A stretch of 58,705 nt of DNA from Melioribacteraceae bacterium (GCA_021740785.1 JAIOZI010000028.1:1-58705); one strand, 5' to 3'. Shown: positions 9,260-17,950, counted from the first letter of the stretch. The notes: generated by a model from the sequence alone, not told the origin. Program-made: numbers and translations.

Positions 9260-10942
9260 ATGCCTAAAATTACGATAGATGGAAAGCAGTTTGATTTTAA
9301 TCATGGGCAGACAATAATTGAGACTGCCAAGGAAAATGGAATCGAAATTCCACATTTTTGCTGGCATCCAAAACTGTCCATCTCGGGAAACTGCCGCATT
9401 TGTTTGGTTGAAGTTGAGAAGATGCCGAAACTTGTAATCGCTTGTTCAACTTTGGCGGCTGACGGTATGGTTGTAAATACGCAATCTGATAAAACCATTG
9501 CCGCCCGTAATGCCGTGATGGAATTTATTTTGATAAATCACCCGCTGGATTGCCCGATATGCGATGAAGCCGGGGAATGCAAATTACAAGATTATGCATT
9601 TAAACACGGAACCGGTGAAAGCAGGTTCGTTGAGGAAAAACAGCATAAGGATAAACGCGTTGAGTTGGGTCCGAGAATTATGTTTGATGCCGAAAGATGT
9701 ATCTCATGTTCAAGGTGTATTAGGTTTTCCGATGAGATTGCCGGCAGGAATCAATTGACTTTCATACGAAGAGGCGATCGAGTTACAATTACAACTTTCC
9801 CGGGTGAGGAATTTGATAATCCTTACACAATGAATACAATCGATATATGTCCGGTCGGCGCATTAACCAGTAAGGATTTCAGATTTAAATCCAGAGTTTG
9901 GGAAATGTCATCAACAAACTCAGTCTGTACCGGATGTGCAAGAGGATGTAATACGGAAATTTGGGTTCGTGATAATAAAATTCAGCGGCTCACTCCTAGA
10001 ATTAATGAAACCGTAAACGGGCATTGGATGTGTGATGACGGAAGGCTGAACACATTCAAACATGTAAACAATGAAGAAACCAGAATCGATGGACCTCATA
10101 TTAGAGTAGATGGACAATTGACAAAAGTCACTTGGAATGAAGCGGTTAAAGAAGCGGTAAAAAGATTAAAGTCATTCAACAACACTGAAATTGCATTCAT
10201 TGGATCTGCTTTTGCAACAGTGGAAGATAATTATGCATTCCAAAAGTTTAGCAAAGCCAACTTCAATGCTACGAATTTGGATTTTGCCCGTCATGTTGTT
10301 CCCGGCTCAGGTGATGATATTCTTATTTGTGAAGATAAAACTCCGAATTCATTAGGGGCAGTACTGACCGGTATTCAGCCGGTTGCCGATGGGATGAACC
10401 TGGCTGAAATTATTAACGGTATTAAAAGCAAAAAAATTAAAGCGCTATATATAATGGAAGATGATATTGCACAACTTGATAGTGAATATGAAACTTTACT
10501 TGCAAAGCTTGATCTTCTTATTGTGCATGCTTCCAATAAAAACAAAACCACTACTCTTGCAGATATTTTACTGCCGGTTTCAACTTATGCAGAAAAACAT
10601 GGGACGATTGTAAATGTTGACGGAATGATTCAGCGAATGCGTCCTGCAGTTGCAACTGAAGAACTGGAAAGATCTTTGGATCAAATGCCAATGAGTCGTT
10701 GGGATAAATTCGGAACTAAATTCGATAGATGGGCACGCGGAAAAAAATATGATGCAAAACCGAGTTGGAAAATTCTTGGATTATTATCACAGGAGTTACC
10801 CAACAAATTAAAATATAAGATGGCGGAAGATGTATTCGAGGATGTTTCTCAACATGTAAAGGAGTTTAGTGGATTGGATTACGATCTGATTGGCGAAATG
10901 GGTGTAAAAATTAAATCAGATAAAATTACGGCAAAAGTATAA
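9260..10942 (+). CDS. nuoG: NADH-quinone oxidoreductase subunit G, short form
   Basis: This is the iron-sulfur electron-wire subunit of respiratory complex I. The N-terminus is a plant-type [2Fe-2S] domain ('FCWHPKLSISGNCRICLVEV'), followed by the His-ligated motif 'HPLDCPICDEAGECKLQ' and the [4Fe-4S] motif 'CISCSRC'. A further motif C-x2-C-x3-C-x27-C (Cys223, 226, 230, 258) matches the extra N7 cluster known in E. coli and Thermus NuoG. The rest is a short molybdopterin-oxidoreductase-like domain. At 560 residues it is far shorter than E. coli NuoG (about 910). I chose the ATG at 9260 over an in-frame TTG six bases earlier because the latter leaves too little room after the AAAGG. It is followed 16 nt later by nuoH. 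Confidence 0.88.
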   Translation: MPKITIDGKQFDFNHGQTIIETAKENGIEIPHFCWHPKLSISGNCRICLVEVEKMPKLVIACSTLAADGMVVNTQSDKTIAARNAVMEFILINHPLDCPICDEAGECKLQDYAFKHGTGESRFVEEKQHKDKRVELGPRIMFDAERCISCSRCIRFSDEIAGRNQLTFIRRGDRVTITTFPGEEFDNPYTMNTIDICPVGALTSKDFRFKSRVWEMSSTNSVCTGCARGCNTEIWVRDNKIQRLTPRINETVNGHWMCDDGRLNTFKHVNNEETRIDGPHIRVDGQLTKVTWNEAVKEAVKRLKSFNNTEIAFIGSAFATVEDNYAFQKFSKANFNATNLDFARHVVPGSGDDILICEDKTPNSLGAVLTGIQPVADGMNLAEIINGIKSKKIKALYIMEDDIAQLDSEYETLLAKLDLLIVHASNKNKTTTLADILLPVSTYAEKHGTIVNVDGMIQRMRPAVATEELERSLDQMPMSRWDKFGTKFDRWARGKKYDAKPSWKILGLLSQELPNKLKYKMAEDVFEDVSQHVKEFSGLDYDLIGEMGVKIKSDKITAKV

Positions 10943-10958
10943 CCCGGAGTAACACCAA

Positions 10959-11990
10959 ATGAATATTTGGGAAATAATTATAATCACTGTTATTAAGATA
11001 GGCGCTATACTTACAATTATGCTGCTTACAGTGTCTTACTTGGTATATTTTGAAAGAAGAATAAGCGCATGGATTCAAAGCAGGCTTGGTCCTAACCGGG
11101 TTGGGTGGGAAGGAATTTTGCAGCCATTTGCTGATGTATTCAAACTTTTGCTTAAGGAGGATATTAGTCCGGTTGCCGCCAACAAATTTATTCATGGACT
11201 TGCACCCTTCATTGCTGTATTTGTAGCGTTTTCAACTTACGCAGTTATCCCGATTGGACCTGATGTAACTATATTCGGTTATTCAATTCAGTTGGTTGTT
11301 GCTGATGTCAATATCGGTGTGCTTTATGTTTTGGCGCTTACATCACTTGGTGTTTACGGTTTAACTTTTGCAGGCTGGTCTTCAGGAAGTAAATACTCTT
11401 TACTTGGGGGAATACGCTCTTCTGCCCAAATGATTTCATACGAAGTGTCAATGGGTTTTTCCGTTGGCGGTGTTCTTTTAATGGCAGGTTCATTAAGTCC
11501 TATTGCAATTGTTGAAGCGCAATACGGATGGATGTGGAATGCGATTGTTCAGCCAATTGGATTTATAACCTTTACAGTTGCCGCATTTGCTGAGACAAAT
11601 CGATTACCATTCGACCTGCCCGAAGCGGAACCGGAATTAGTCGGCGGTTACCACACAGAATACAGCAGTATGAAATTTGCGGGTTTCTTCCTCGCCGAAT
11701 ATGCAAACATGATAATTGCGGCAGGAATGATTGTTACTTTATATTTGGGAGGATGGCAGGTTCCTTACATTGATAAATTAGGACTTGGTGAAATTGTAAC
11801 AGCACTTATGCAGGTAGGTTCATTTTTTGTTAAGATGGGAGCGATTCTATTTTTCTTTATTTGGGTGAGATGGAGTATTCCAAGATTCAGGTATGATCAA
11901 TTAATGAATTTAGGATGGAAGGTGATGTTTCCGTTATCATTAATAAACATCGTTTGGGTTGCCGCACTCATAATGATATTCAATTTATAA
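10959..11990 (+). CDS. nuoH: NADH-quinone oxidoreductase subunit H
   Basis: This integral membrane subunit forms the floor of the quinone pocket and links the peripheral arm of complex I to the proton-pumping arm. The 343-residue protein shows about eight hydrophobic segments. It has the family signatures '[18 protein letters not shown]' near the N-terminus and '[18 protein letters not shown]' with its conserved acidic loop near residue 215. It lies between nuoG and nuoI with short spacers (16 and 10 nt), as expected for a nuoGHI transcription unit. Confidence 0.96.
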   Translation: MNIWEIIIITVIKIGAILTIMLLTVSYLVYFERRISAWIQSRLGPNRVGWEGILQPFADVFKLLLKEDISPVAANKFIHGLAPFIAVFVAFSTYAVIPIGPDVTIFGYSIQLVVADVNIGVLYVLALTSLGVYGLTFAGWSSGSKYSLLGGIRSSAQMISYEVSMGFSVGGVLLMAGSLSPIAIVEAQYGWMWNAIVQPIGFITFTVAAFAETNRLPFDLPEAEPELVGGYHTEYSSMKFAGFFLAEYANMIIAAGMIVTLYLGGWQVPYIDKLGLGEIVTALMQVGSFFVKMGAILFFFIWVRWSIPRFRYDQLMNLGWKVMFPLSLINIVWVAALIMIFNL

Positions 11991-12000
11991 GGGAATTATT

Positions 12001-12495
12001 ATGGGAGTTAAGAAAAGACAAAAAGATTTAACAACGCTTGATAAATTATACCTTCCGGAAATTTTTAAAGGATTAGCGCTCACTTTCAAAAGTATGTTCA
12101 AGCCGAAAGTCACGATGGAATATCCCGAGGTTAAATTTGAACCGCCGGCATCTTATAGAGGCAGACCTGTATTAGTTCAGGAAGAAAACGGTGTTGAAAG
12201 ATGCGTTGCATGTGGATTATGTTCGCGGGTATGCCCGGCTCTTGCCATTGAAGTACGTGCAAATGAAACGGAACTGGAGAAGGAAAGATACCCGGAAACA
12301 TTTGAGATAAATATGATTAGATGCATTTTTTGCGGATTTTGTGAAGAAGTTTGTCCCGAGGAAGCAATTGTGATGAGCAAGGATTATGAATTGGTTTTCA
12401 CAAATAGAGAGGACGCGGTTTATGGAAAAGATAAACTACTTGTTCCCGTTCACAAATTGAAAGATAGACTGGAATTTTTACGTAACTTTAAGTAA
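12001..12495 (+). CDS. nuoI: NADH-quinone oxidoreductase subunit I
   Basis: This 164-residue ferredoxin-like subunit carries the two [4Fe-4S] clusters (N6a, N6b) that pass electrons towards the terminal N2 cluster. Both motifs are complete: '[12 protein letters not shown]' near residue 68 and '[12 protein letters not shown]' near residue 107. The N-terminal '[21 protein letters not shown]' region is typical of the family. It closes the local complex I cluster: the next gene encodes an unrelated secreted protein and no other nuo gene is in the window. Confidence 0.96.
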   Translation: MGVKKRQKDLTTLDKLYLPEIFKGLALTFKSMFKPKVTMEYPEVKFEPPASYRGRPVLVQEENGVERCVACGLCSRVCPALAIEVRANETELEKERYPETFEINMIRCIFCGFCEEVCPEEAIVMSKDYELVFTNREDAVYGKDKLLVPVHKLKDRLEFLRNFK

Positions 12496-12532
12496 ATTCT
12501 ATCATAGTATCAAATTAAAGGGCGCTTTATTG

Positions 12533-14209
12533 ATGAGAAGGATTTTCCTTTCCATATTGTTATTGGTTTCTTTCGTTTCGGCTCAGGAATTTCCGCTTTT
12601 TTTTAAAGCCTATTCACCCGAATTTATTCCTGCCAATAAAGAGTTCGAAGTTTCACTGGTAATGAGATTGCCGGAATATGATTTCGAAACTTTTGATTTT
12701 TACATTCTCACCGATCGATCAATAGATTTACTGAGCATTTTATATCAAGATTCCAGTTTAACCGAAAATATTAATTTTTATAACTCGCAGATGGATGGTT
12801 ACATTGGTCAGGTTTATAAAGCTCAGTTTGAAGATATAGATTCAATCAGGATCCGTCAAAATTCATTTCAGGTATTGATGAAAATTTTACCTGAAAATAT
12901 TGACGAAACCCAAATTAATTTTGTTCTTCGCTTAATAAATTCTGACGGTTCAGTTTTAGAATACAATACTACCAGCGCAATTAAATCTGCTGATCAAATT
13001 TCACCTGTTGACATATATTTCTTTCATCCTCAAGAATTGGGAGGAAATGCTCTTTACTTGAAAGACGACTCTAAAATTAACTTAACTTTTAATCCTGAAT
13101 CGGAAAGGCAGGTTAAAAATCCGCTTGTTGAATTTTGGATTAAATTTGATACTCTCGGTTCCTCATTTTTTAATGTAATTCAAAAAGAAATTTCTGATAC
13201 ATTGATTACACTAGCCGGTAATCGGTACCAAATGCTTTTTATTCCTCAGGCAAGAGATGAAATTATATTCAAGGATCATTTTTTAAGTGTGAATTCTTGG
13301 AATCATTTTATGATCAAATTTGACAATAGTTCCCAGTCTGCCGGGATTTTCATGAACTCTGAAAAAGTAATGGTTCTTAGTTTAAATACACTAATTGATG
13401 CAAGAAATTTAGCAATTACTTTTTCATCGGATGAGGCTGCCAAGTATGAAATCGATTTATTAAAGATATGGGATGCATCGAATTCACCGAAAATGTTTTT
13501 ACAAAACAAACACTACCTTAATTATAATGCCGATAGTTCTCGCTTGATTGCAAATTATACATTTGATAATATGGAGGAAAAATCCGAAGATCAAAAAACC
13601 GAACTCAATTTCAATTTAGAACGTACGTTGATTGATTACTCTTCGGCTCCGATTTTCTCAAGGGTACCTGAATTAGATGTTAAAGTTTATTCTACATTTT
13701 ATTCAATCGAGTGGTTCAACAATGATATTCTTTTGGCTGATTCATACGTACTCGAAAAATCATACGATGGCAGTACCTATACTCCAATTTTTGAAACCGA
13801 GTCCGAGGATGATCCTGAAAAAATATATTATTTTTCGGATGAAAAAAGTTTAGAAGAAGAAAGTGTATTTTATAGAATTAAGCAATTGAATAAAGACGGA
13901 TCGATGGTTTACTCACCTAGTATTCAAATTGGTGAAACAGGAAAAGAAATATTTTCTCTTGAACAAAATTATCCTAATCCGTTCAATCCCAAAACGACTA
14001 TCAATTTAGAAATTTTTGAAGCCGATGATTTTGAAATTACAGTTTATGATTTAGTGGGAAAGAAATTAGTTATTCTTCATAGCGGGATGTTAAGTCAGGG
14101 TGTTTACTCTTTCACTTTCGACGGAACAAAGTATCCTTCCGGAATTTATTTTTACGAAGTTAAAACTCCATCAGGTTCGATTGTTCGAAAAATGATTTTG
14201 GCAAAGTAA
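12533..14209 (+). CDS. LamG/concanavalin-like secreted protein with T9SS sorting domain
   Basis: This 558-residue protein begins with a signal peptide ('RRIFLSILLLVSFVSAQ'). Residues about 160-325 resemble a laminin-G/concanavalin A-like beta sandwich ('FWIKFDTLG', 'NHFMIKFDN', 'LLKIWDASN'). The C-terminus is a complete Por sorting domain: 'SLEQNYPNPFNPKTTINLEI' through 'GIYFYEV' to a final 'KMILAK'. It should be exported by the type IX system and attached or released at the outer membrane. Ligand and function are unknown. An in-frame TTG sits one codon before the chosen ATG. It follows nuoI by 37 nt, probably by chance proximity. Confidence 0.8.
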   Translation: MRRIFLSILLLVSFVSAQEFPLFFKAYSPEFIPANKEFEVSLVMRLPEYDFETFDFYILTDRSIDLLSILYQDSSLTENINFYNSQMDGYIGQVYKAQFEDIDSIRIRQNSFQVLMKILPENIDETQINFVLRLINSDGSVLEYNTTSAIKSADQISPVDIYFFHPQELGGNALYLKDDSKINLTFNPESERQVKNPLVEFWIKFDTLGSSFFNVIQKEISDTLITLAGNRYQMLFIPQARDEIIFKDHFLSVNSWNHFMIKFDNSSQSAGIFMNSEKVMVLSLNTLIDARNLAITFSSDEAAKYEIDLLKIWDASNSPKMFLQNKHYLNYNADSSRLIANYTFDNMEEKSEDQKTELNFNLERTLIDYSSAPIFSRVPELDVKVYSTFYSIEWFNNDILLADSYVLEKSYDGSTYTPIFETESEDDPEKIYYFSDEKSLEEESVFYRIKQLNKDGSMVYSPSIQIGETGKEIFSLEQNYPNPFNPKTTINLEIFEADDFEITVYDLVGKKLVILHSGMLSQGVYSFTFDGTKYPSGIYFYEVKTPSGSIVRKMILAK

Positions 14210-14268
14210 TTCATTTTTCTTAACTTCTATTATTCAAAATCGAATCTATCACTTACACAATACGAGTT

Positions 14269-15807
14269 ATGTTTTCAAAAGTATATTCTAGCTCAACAAT
14301 AGGAATAGATGCATTTATTGTTGAAGTAGAAACACATTCCGAGTCACAGATACCTGCAATCACAATTGTTGGTCTTCCCGATAGTGCGGTAAAGGAAAGC
14401 CGAGAGAGAGTAACTGCTGCTATTAAAAACAGCGGATTCAAATTCCCGAAGAAGAAACTCACAATAAACTTAGCGCCTGCCGACATTAAAAAAGAGGGAA
14501 GTTCATTTGATCTGCCGATTGCGATCGGACTTCTGGCTGCAACTGAATTAGTTGATTCCAAAATTCTTGAAGATACGGTTTTACTTGGTGAACTTTCCTT
14601 GGATGGAAGTTTGAGACAGGTAAAAGGCGCTCTGCCGATTACTGTTGAAGCTTTGAGGCAGAAAAAAAAGAGAATTATTCTTCCAAAGGAATCCGTCAAA
14701 GAAGCTTCAATTGTTGAAGGAATTGAAGTCTTCGGTCTGAATAATCTTAATGAAGTTGTAGCTCTCCTCGAAGAAAAGGAAAAATTTACCCCGGTCTTTA
14801 CAGATAGAAAAGAAGTTTTTTCGGAAGTGAACCTATACCATTTGGATTTTACGGATGTAAAAGGTCAGGAAAATGTAAAGCGCGCACTGGAAATTTCAGC
14901 AGCAGGCGGGCACAATATTTTGATGATAGGTCCGCCCGGCTCCGGTAAAACTATGCTGGCAAAACGAATCCCATCAATTTTACCGCCTCTTAGTTTTGGT
15001 GAAGCGCTTGAAACGACAAAAATACATTCGGTTGCCGGAATCTTACCGAAAGAAAAGGCATTAATTACCGAACGACCTTTCCGCAGCCCGCACCATACAG
15101 TTTCGGATGCAGCATTAATCGGCGGCGGATCATTCCCGCGTCCCGGAGAAGTTTCGTTTGCACATCATGGAGTTTTATTTTTAGATGAACTGCCTGAGTT
15201 TAAAAAGAACGTGCTGGAAGTGATGCGCCAGCCGTTGGAAGACAGCAGGGTAACGATCAGCAGATCCAAAATGTCGTTGGAATTTCCTGCTAATTTTATG
15301 TTGACCGCAGCGATGAATCCATGTCCGTGCGGCTATTTCACTGATCCGAATCGTGAATGCACATGCAACACGCCTCAGATTCAGAGATACATGGCAAAAA
15401 TATCCGGACCTTTGCTTGACCGTATTGACATTCATATTGAAGTACCTGCTGTGAAGTATCAGGAATTATCGTCAACTGCAAAAGGAGAAACATCATCTGA
15501 AATAAGAAAAAGAGTTGTTGCGGCAAGAGAAATTCAGCAGAGCAGGTTTATAGAAATGGATCATGTTTATAACAATGCAGATATGGGAACCAAAGAGCTT
15601 CGTACCTTCTGTAAATTGGATGAGTCGGGACAGGAACTTTTAAAGATGGCAATGACACGACTCGGTTTATCAGCCCGCGCATATGATAGAATACTAAAAG
15701 TAAGCAGAACTATTGCAGACGTGGATGGAGAAGAAAGAATTCTGCCGCAGCACATCAGCGAAGCGATTCAATACAGGAGTTTGGATAGGGAATTGTGGAA
15801 TCATTGA
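14269..15807 (+). CDS. comM: ComM/YifB family Mg-chelatase-like AAA+ ATPase
   Basis: This 512-residue protein matches YifB/ComM in length and order: an N-terminal Lon-protease-like fold (residues about 1-170), a central AAA+ chelatase module with Walker A 'GPPGSGKT' (221-228) and Walker B 'LFLDELPEF', the four-cysteine insert '[18 protein letters not shown]', and a C-terminal helical domain. ComM is known as a branch-migration helicase that aids integration of incoming DNA during natural transformation. Whether this organism is competent cannot be judged here. The start ATG has no good ribosome-binding site. The last codons (ELWNH) are repeated as DNA about 650 bp downstream. Confidence 0.93.
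   Translation: MFSKVYSSSTIGIDAFIVEVETHSESQIPAITIVGLPDSAVKESRERVTAAIKNSGFKFPKKKLTINLAPADIKKEGSSFDLPIAIGLLAATELVDSKILEDTVLLGELSLDGSLRQVKGALPITVEALRQKKKRIILPKESVKEASIVEGIEVFGLNNLNEVVALLEEKEKFTPVFTDRKEVFSEVNLYHLDFTDVKGQENVKRALEISAAGGHNILMIGPPGSGKTMLAKRIPSILPPLSFGEALETTKIHSVAGILPKEKALITERPFRSPHHTVSDAALIGGGSFPRPGEVSFAHHGVLFLDELPEFKKNVLEVMRQPLEDSRVTISRSKMSLEFPANFMLTAAMNPCPCGYFTDPNRECTCNTPQIQRYMAKISGPLLDRIDIHIEVPAVKYQELSSTAKGETSSEIRKRVVAAREIQQSRFIEMDHVYNNADMGTKELRTFCKLDESGQELLKMAMTRLGLSARAYDRILKVSRTIADVDGEERILPQHISEAIQYRSLDRELWNH
15793..15805 (+). repeat. Direct repeat, left copy, at the comM 3' end
   Basis: TTGTGGAATCATT overlaps the last comM codons and recurs exactly at 16450-16462. Extended leftwards the match is 17 bp with one mismatch. 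It could be a target-site or att-type duplication flanking the decayed segment between the two copies. Confidence 0.4.
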
Positions 15808-15917
15808 ATCTTCTTGCAAATTATACTTGTAATACTAAAAAAAAGTTCGCTTATTTAAGACTGCTAAAGTAGTCATATGACTAAAATTATAGTCGGAGCT
15901 AAAATGATTGTTAATAA

Positions 15918-16196
15918 CTTATCATCCATTCAGCAATTGCCTATGCTGATGCGATAACAATTAAACTTTCCTCTTACAAAATGAAAGGGGATAGTCATTA
16001 CGATGTAATAGCTTTACTGAATAATGTAATCCCGCCGGAAAAGAAAAATAAAAGAGCACTGAGTAATTTGAATAAACTAATTGATCATAAAAACTTAGTC
16101 TCATATTCCGGTGAAGTATATCAAAAGGCGGACATAGAAAAATTGAGGAAGCACTTTGATAGATTTATAAAATGGGCAGAATTACTCTTAATTTAG
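15918..16196 (+). pseudogene. 5'-truncated HEPN-like protein remnant
   Basis: The frame is open from just after a stop at 15915 and reads 'IIHSAIAYADAITIKLSS' before the first ATG at 15981. It ends with 'NLNKLIDHKNLVSYSGEVYQ' and 'FIKWAELLLI'. Similarity clearly extends upstream of the ATG, where no start codon exists, so the 71-residue ATG ORF is probably the tail of a longer gene. The pattern (a helix with small residues plus 'D-A-I', then 'K-x-L-V-x-Y-S') resembles small HEPN-domain proteins often found with nucleotidyltransferase or toxin-antitoxin systems; this assignment is from memory of the family. No partner gene survives nearby. Confidence 0.5.
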
Positions 16197-16449
16197 CAAA
16201 TTTTTGCAGGCATAAACTGACATACTTGTAAAAAAAGGTAAAACCAGAAATTCTGCTTTTCCTAAAATATCCAGAGTATAGAGACGGGTCGGACAATTGT
16301 GCTTCAAAAATACATTTAACTATTTTCAAGTGAAAAAACGATTGAGACAATGGCGGCACAACTACCATAAACTAGAGCACATTGTTGATAAATAGGATTT
16401 ACAGACTCCTGCAAATTTCAAAATTGTGGAATTCTTAATATAAATGGAT

Positions 16450-16462
16450 TTGTGGAATCATT
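16450..16462 (+). repeat. Direct repeat, right copy
   Basis: This is the second exact copy of TTGTGGAATCATT from the comM 3' end. Read in the comM frame it would also encode LWNH, followed by several more codons. Confidence 0.4.
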
Positions 16463-16538
16463 TATTTAGTTTCATTTTTTAATGAAACTGCATATATTAA
16501 CAGACTGAAAAAAAATAAATCCTGCCAGATACATTATC

Positions 16539-16569
16539 TTGCTTTTTTATTTCTTTCGTTCTATATTTG
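16539..16569 (+). promoter_or_regulatory. Bacteroidota-type promoter of the tRNA cluster
   Basis: TTG at 16539-16541, a 20-nt spacer and TATATTTG at 16562-16569 lie 33 nt upstream of the tRNA-Tyr 5' end. Box sequence and spacing are identical to the pair before the M16 protease gene, which strengthens both calls. Confidence 0.6.
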
Positions 16570-16602
16570 TAGCTCGTCAATTTTTTTGAAATGTTGAACT
16601 AT

Positions 16603-16686
16603 GGGCGGACGCCGGAGTTGGAGAGCCGGGGCGGACTGTAAATCCGTTGGCAAACGCCTTTGGGGGTTCGAATCCCTCGCCGCCCA
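16603..16686 (+). tRNA. tRNA-Tyr (anticodon GTA)
   Basis: The 84-nt sequence folds as a class II tRNA with a long variable arm. The anticodon loop is CTGTAAA with GTA at the centre. The acceptor strands GGGCGGA and GCCGCCC pair except at the seventh position. The T-arm contains GTTCGAAT. CCA is not encoded. Confidence 0.93.
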
Positions 16687-16981
16687 CAAAATAGAAGAAC
16701 TGATGAAGGAGAGATTTCCCAAGGTTTCGTACTTCGTCGTTCAATCCTCATAAATAATACTTTTACTGAATTGCCTGGTTAATTGAAATCGGGACAAAAT
16801 GTTTTTTGTGTATTGGATAAGTTTTATTAACGGGAGGAAATCAGCCCGTCTCACTAAGTGAGACGAGGTCTCGATTCAACAGAGTTGAATTGGATTGGCT
16901 TTTAGCATCCCGCGTTTCGGAACCTGATAAGAAGGTGATTCCGGGAATAAAGTTCATATAAATATTGATTAGATAATATAA
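16687..16981. other. Spacer with palindromes between tRNA-Tyr and tRNA-Gly
   Basis: This 295-bp spacer is unusually long for a tRNA operon. It holds two clean palindromes: CGTCTCAC-TAA-GTGAGACG at 16847-16865 and ATTCAAC-AGA-GTTGAAT at 16874-16890. I see no coding potential: the minus-strand frame through here merely reads across the tRNA-Gly gene. Confidence 0.5.
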
Positions 16982-17055
16982 GCGGGAGTAACTCAGTTGG
17001 CTAGAGTCACAGCCTTCCAAGCTGTTGGTCGCGGGTTCGAATCCCGTCTCCCGCT
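16982..17055 (+). tRNA. tRNA-Gly (anticodon TCC)
   Basis: A 74-nt cloverleaf with acceptor GCGGGAG/CTCCCGC, anticodon loop CTTCCAA (TCC) and T-arm GCGGG-TTCGAAT-CCCGT. CCA is not encoded. Confidence 0.95.
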
Positions 17056-17085
17056 CAGAAAATTGTTTGCGCGGATTCAAGCTTG

Positions 17086-17100
17086 CCTGCCGAAGGCAGG
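17086..17100. repeat. Palindrome CCTGCC-GAA-GGCAGG
   Basis: A perfect 6-bp stem with a GAA loop lies between tRNA-Gly and tRNA-Thr. Short GC-rich palindromes of this form occur as dispersed intergenic repeats in related genomes, but copy number cannot be judged here. Confidence 0.5.
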
Positions 17101-17142
17101 TCACGTCTTCTGCTCAAAGATTTTATAAGTAATTTGATGAAG

Positions 17143-17215
17143 GCTGACGTAGCTCAGTCGGTAGAGCACATCCTTGGTAAGGATGAGGTCACCGGTTCAA
17201 TCCCGGTCGTCAGCT
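17143..17215 (+). tRNA. tRNA-Thr (anticodon GGT)
   Basis: A 73-nt cloverleaf with acceptor GCTGACG/CGTCAGC, anticodon stem CATCC/GGATG around TTGGTAA (GGT), and T-arm ACCGG-TTCAATC-CCGGT. It is the apparent parent of the 65-bp tandem repeats that start at its 3' end. CCA is not encoded. Confidence 0.95.
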
Positions 17216-17540
17216 CAAAGTTTGAAAGCGCATCGTTGGCAAGGATGAGGTCATCCCGATTTTAATCGGGATCGTCAGCTCAAAGTTTGAAAGCGCATCG
17301 TTGGTAAGGATGAGGTCATCCCGATTTTAATCGGGGTCGTCAGCTCAAAGTTTGAAAGCGCATCGTTGGTAAGGATAAGGTCATCCCGATTTTAATCGGG
17401 ATCGTCAGCTCAAAGTTTGAAAGCGCATCGTTGGTAAGGATGAGGTCATCCCGATTTTAATCGGGATCGTCAGCTCAAAGTTTGAAAGCGCATCGTTGGT
17501 AAGGATGAGGTCATCCCGATTTTAATCGGGATCGTCAGCT
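17216..17540 (+). repeat. Five 65-bp tandem tRNA-Thr-derived repeats
   Basis: Five head-to-tail units start at 17216, 17281, 17346, 17411 and 17476 and differ from each other at very few positions. Each keeps the tRNA-Thr anticodon loop TTGGTAA (TTGGCAA in unit 1), the 3' anticodon strand GGATG (GGATA in unit 3), the AGGTC variable region and the acceptor 3' strand CGTCAGCT. The D-arm is replaced by GCTCAAAGTTTGAAAGC. The T-arm is replaced by the near-perfect hairpin ATCCCGATT-TT-AATCGGGAT. In every unit the 5' anticodon strand reads CATCG, not CATCC, leaving one mismatch in the anticodon stem. The normal 5' acceptor strand is absent. They are tRNA-like but unlikely to be functional tRNAs. 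Confidence 0.85.
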
Positions 17541-17648
17541 CAAAAGAAACAAAGATTAGTTCTTTAAGAAGAATGAATAGAATAACACTGATACTGCTTC
17601 AATCAATATTAATTATAAATGTTATTTGGTTAAGCAGATCAAGAGTGA

Positions 17649-17694
17649 GCCCGTGATAAGGATGGGGCATCCCGGTAAATCGGGATCATCAGCA
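17649..17694 (+). repeat. Diverged sixth tRNA-Thr-like unit
   Basis: About 110 bp past the array, GATAAGGATGGGGC, the hairpin ATCCCG-GTAAAT-CGGGAT and CATCAGC recall the 3' half of the 65-bp unit in the same order. The anticodon loop is no longer recognisable. It looks like an older, decayed member of the array. Confidence 0.5.
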
Positions 17695-17704
17695 CTTGTT
17701 AGTT

Positions 17705-17727
17705 TTGGCGTAACGCCTATTTTTTTT
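17705..17727 (+). terminator. Possible terminator after the tRNA-Thr array
   Basis: GGCG-TAA-CGCC is followed by TATTTTTTTT, immediately before the rpmG leader. The stem is only 4 bp, so termination would be weak, but the T-tract is good. Confidence 0.45.
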
Positions 17728-17773
17728 GTCGAAATTAAATGGAGTATTTAACTACTCTTGGAGAAGCAAGGAA

Positions 17774-17941
17774 ATGGCAAAAGGTAAGAATATAAGACAG
17801 ACTGTAATTTTGGAAAGCACTGCAGGAACAGGGTACAGATATACTACTACTAAAAATAAAAGAAATCACCCTGGTAGAGTTGAATATAGAAAGTATGATC
17901 CTGTTGCAAGGAAGCATGTGATTTTCAAGGAAACTAAATAA
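17774..17941 (+). CDS. rpmG: 50S ribosomal protein L33
   Basis: This 55-residue protein of the large subunit reads '[18 protein letters not shown]' and ends 'KHVIFKETK'. It has no CxxC pairs, so it is the zinc-free form. The start at 17774 is preferred over an upstream in-frame start because it gives the standard family N-terminus and is preceded by AAGGA. It lies between the tRNA-Thr array and tRNA-Trp, at the head of the secE-nusG-rplK series. Confidence 0.95.
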   Translation: MAKGKNIRQTVILESTAGTGYRYTTTKNKRNHPGRVEYRKYDPVARKHVIFKETK

Positions 17942-17950
17942 TTTTTTTTT

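Larger units (their letters stand above)
15808..16602. other. Decayed intergenic segment between comM and the tRNA cluster
   Basis: About 800 bp with no intact gene. It contains a 5'-truncated HEPN-like reading frame (15918-16196), the right copy of the comM direct repeat (16450-16462), a further partial copy of the same word near 16423, a 9-bp perfect hairpin at 16468-16489 with a TTTT loop, and the promoter of tRNA-Tyr. The remainder is AT-rich and I see nothing further in it. Confidence 0.6.

Noticed and set aside
14253-14699. Minus-strand 148-residue frame opposite comM
   Set aside because: It lies wholly within the comM locus on the opposite strand; comM is unambiguous, and the frame has low-complexity Ser/Phe composition typical of shadows.
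16841-17104. Minus-strand 87-residue frame with an 'RETGFEPATNSLEGC' type sequence
   Set aside because: It is the antisense of tRNA-Gly; this peptide pattern is a well-known spurious product of reading across tRNA genes.
17083-17265. Plus-strand 60-residue frame containing 'DVAQSVEHILGKDEVTGSIP'
   Set aside because: It is a translation of the tRNA-Thr gene and the first repeat unit, not a protein.
17216-17540. CRISPR array
   Set aside because: The repeats are contiguous with no unique spacers, and each unit aligns to tRNA-Thr; no cas gene is nearby.
17216-17540. Five additional functional tRNA-Thr genes
   Set aside because: Each unit lacks the 5' acceptor strand and a normal T-loop and has a mismatch in the anticodon stem, so charging and elongation seem unlikely.
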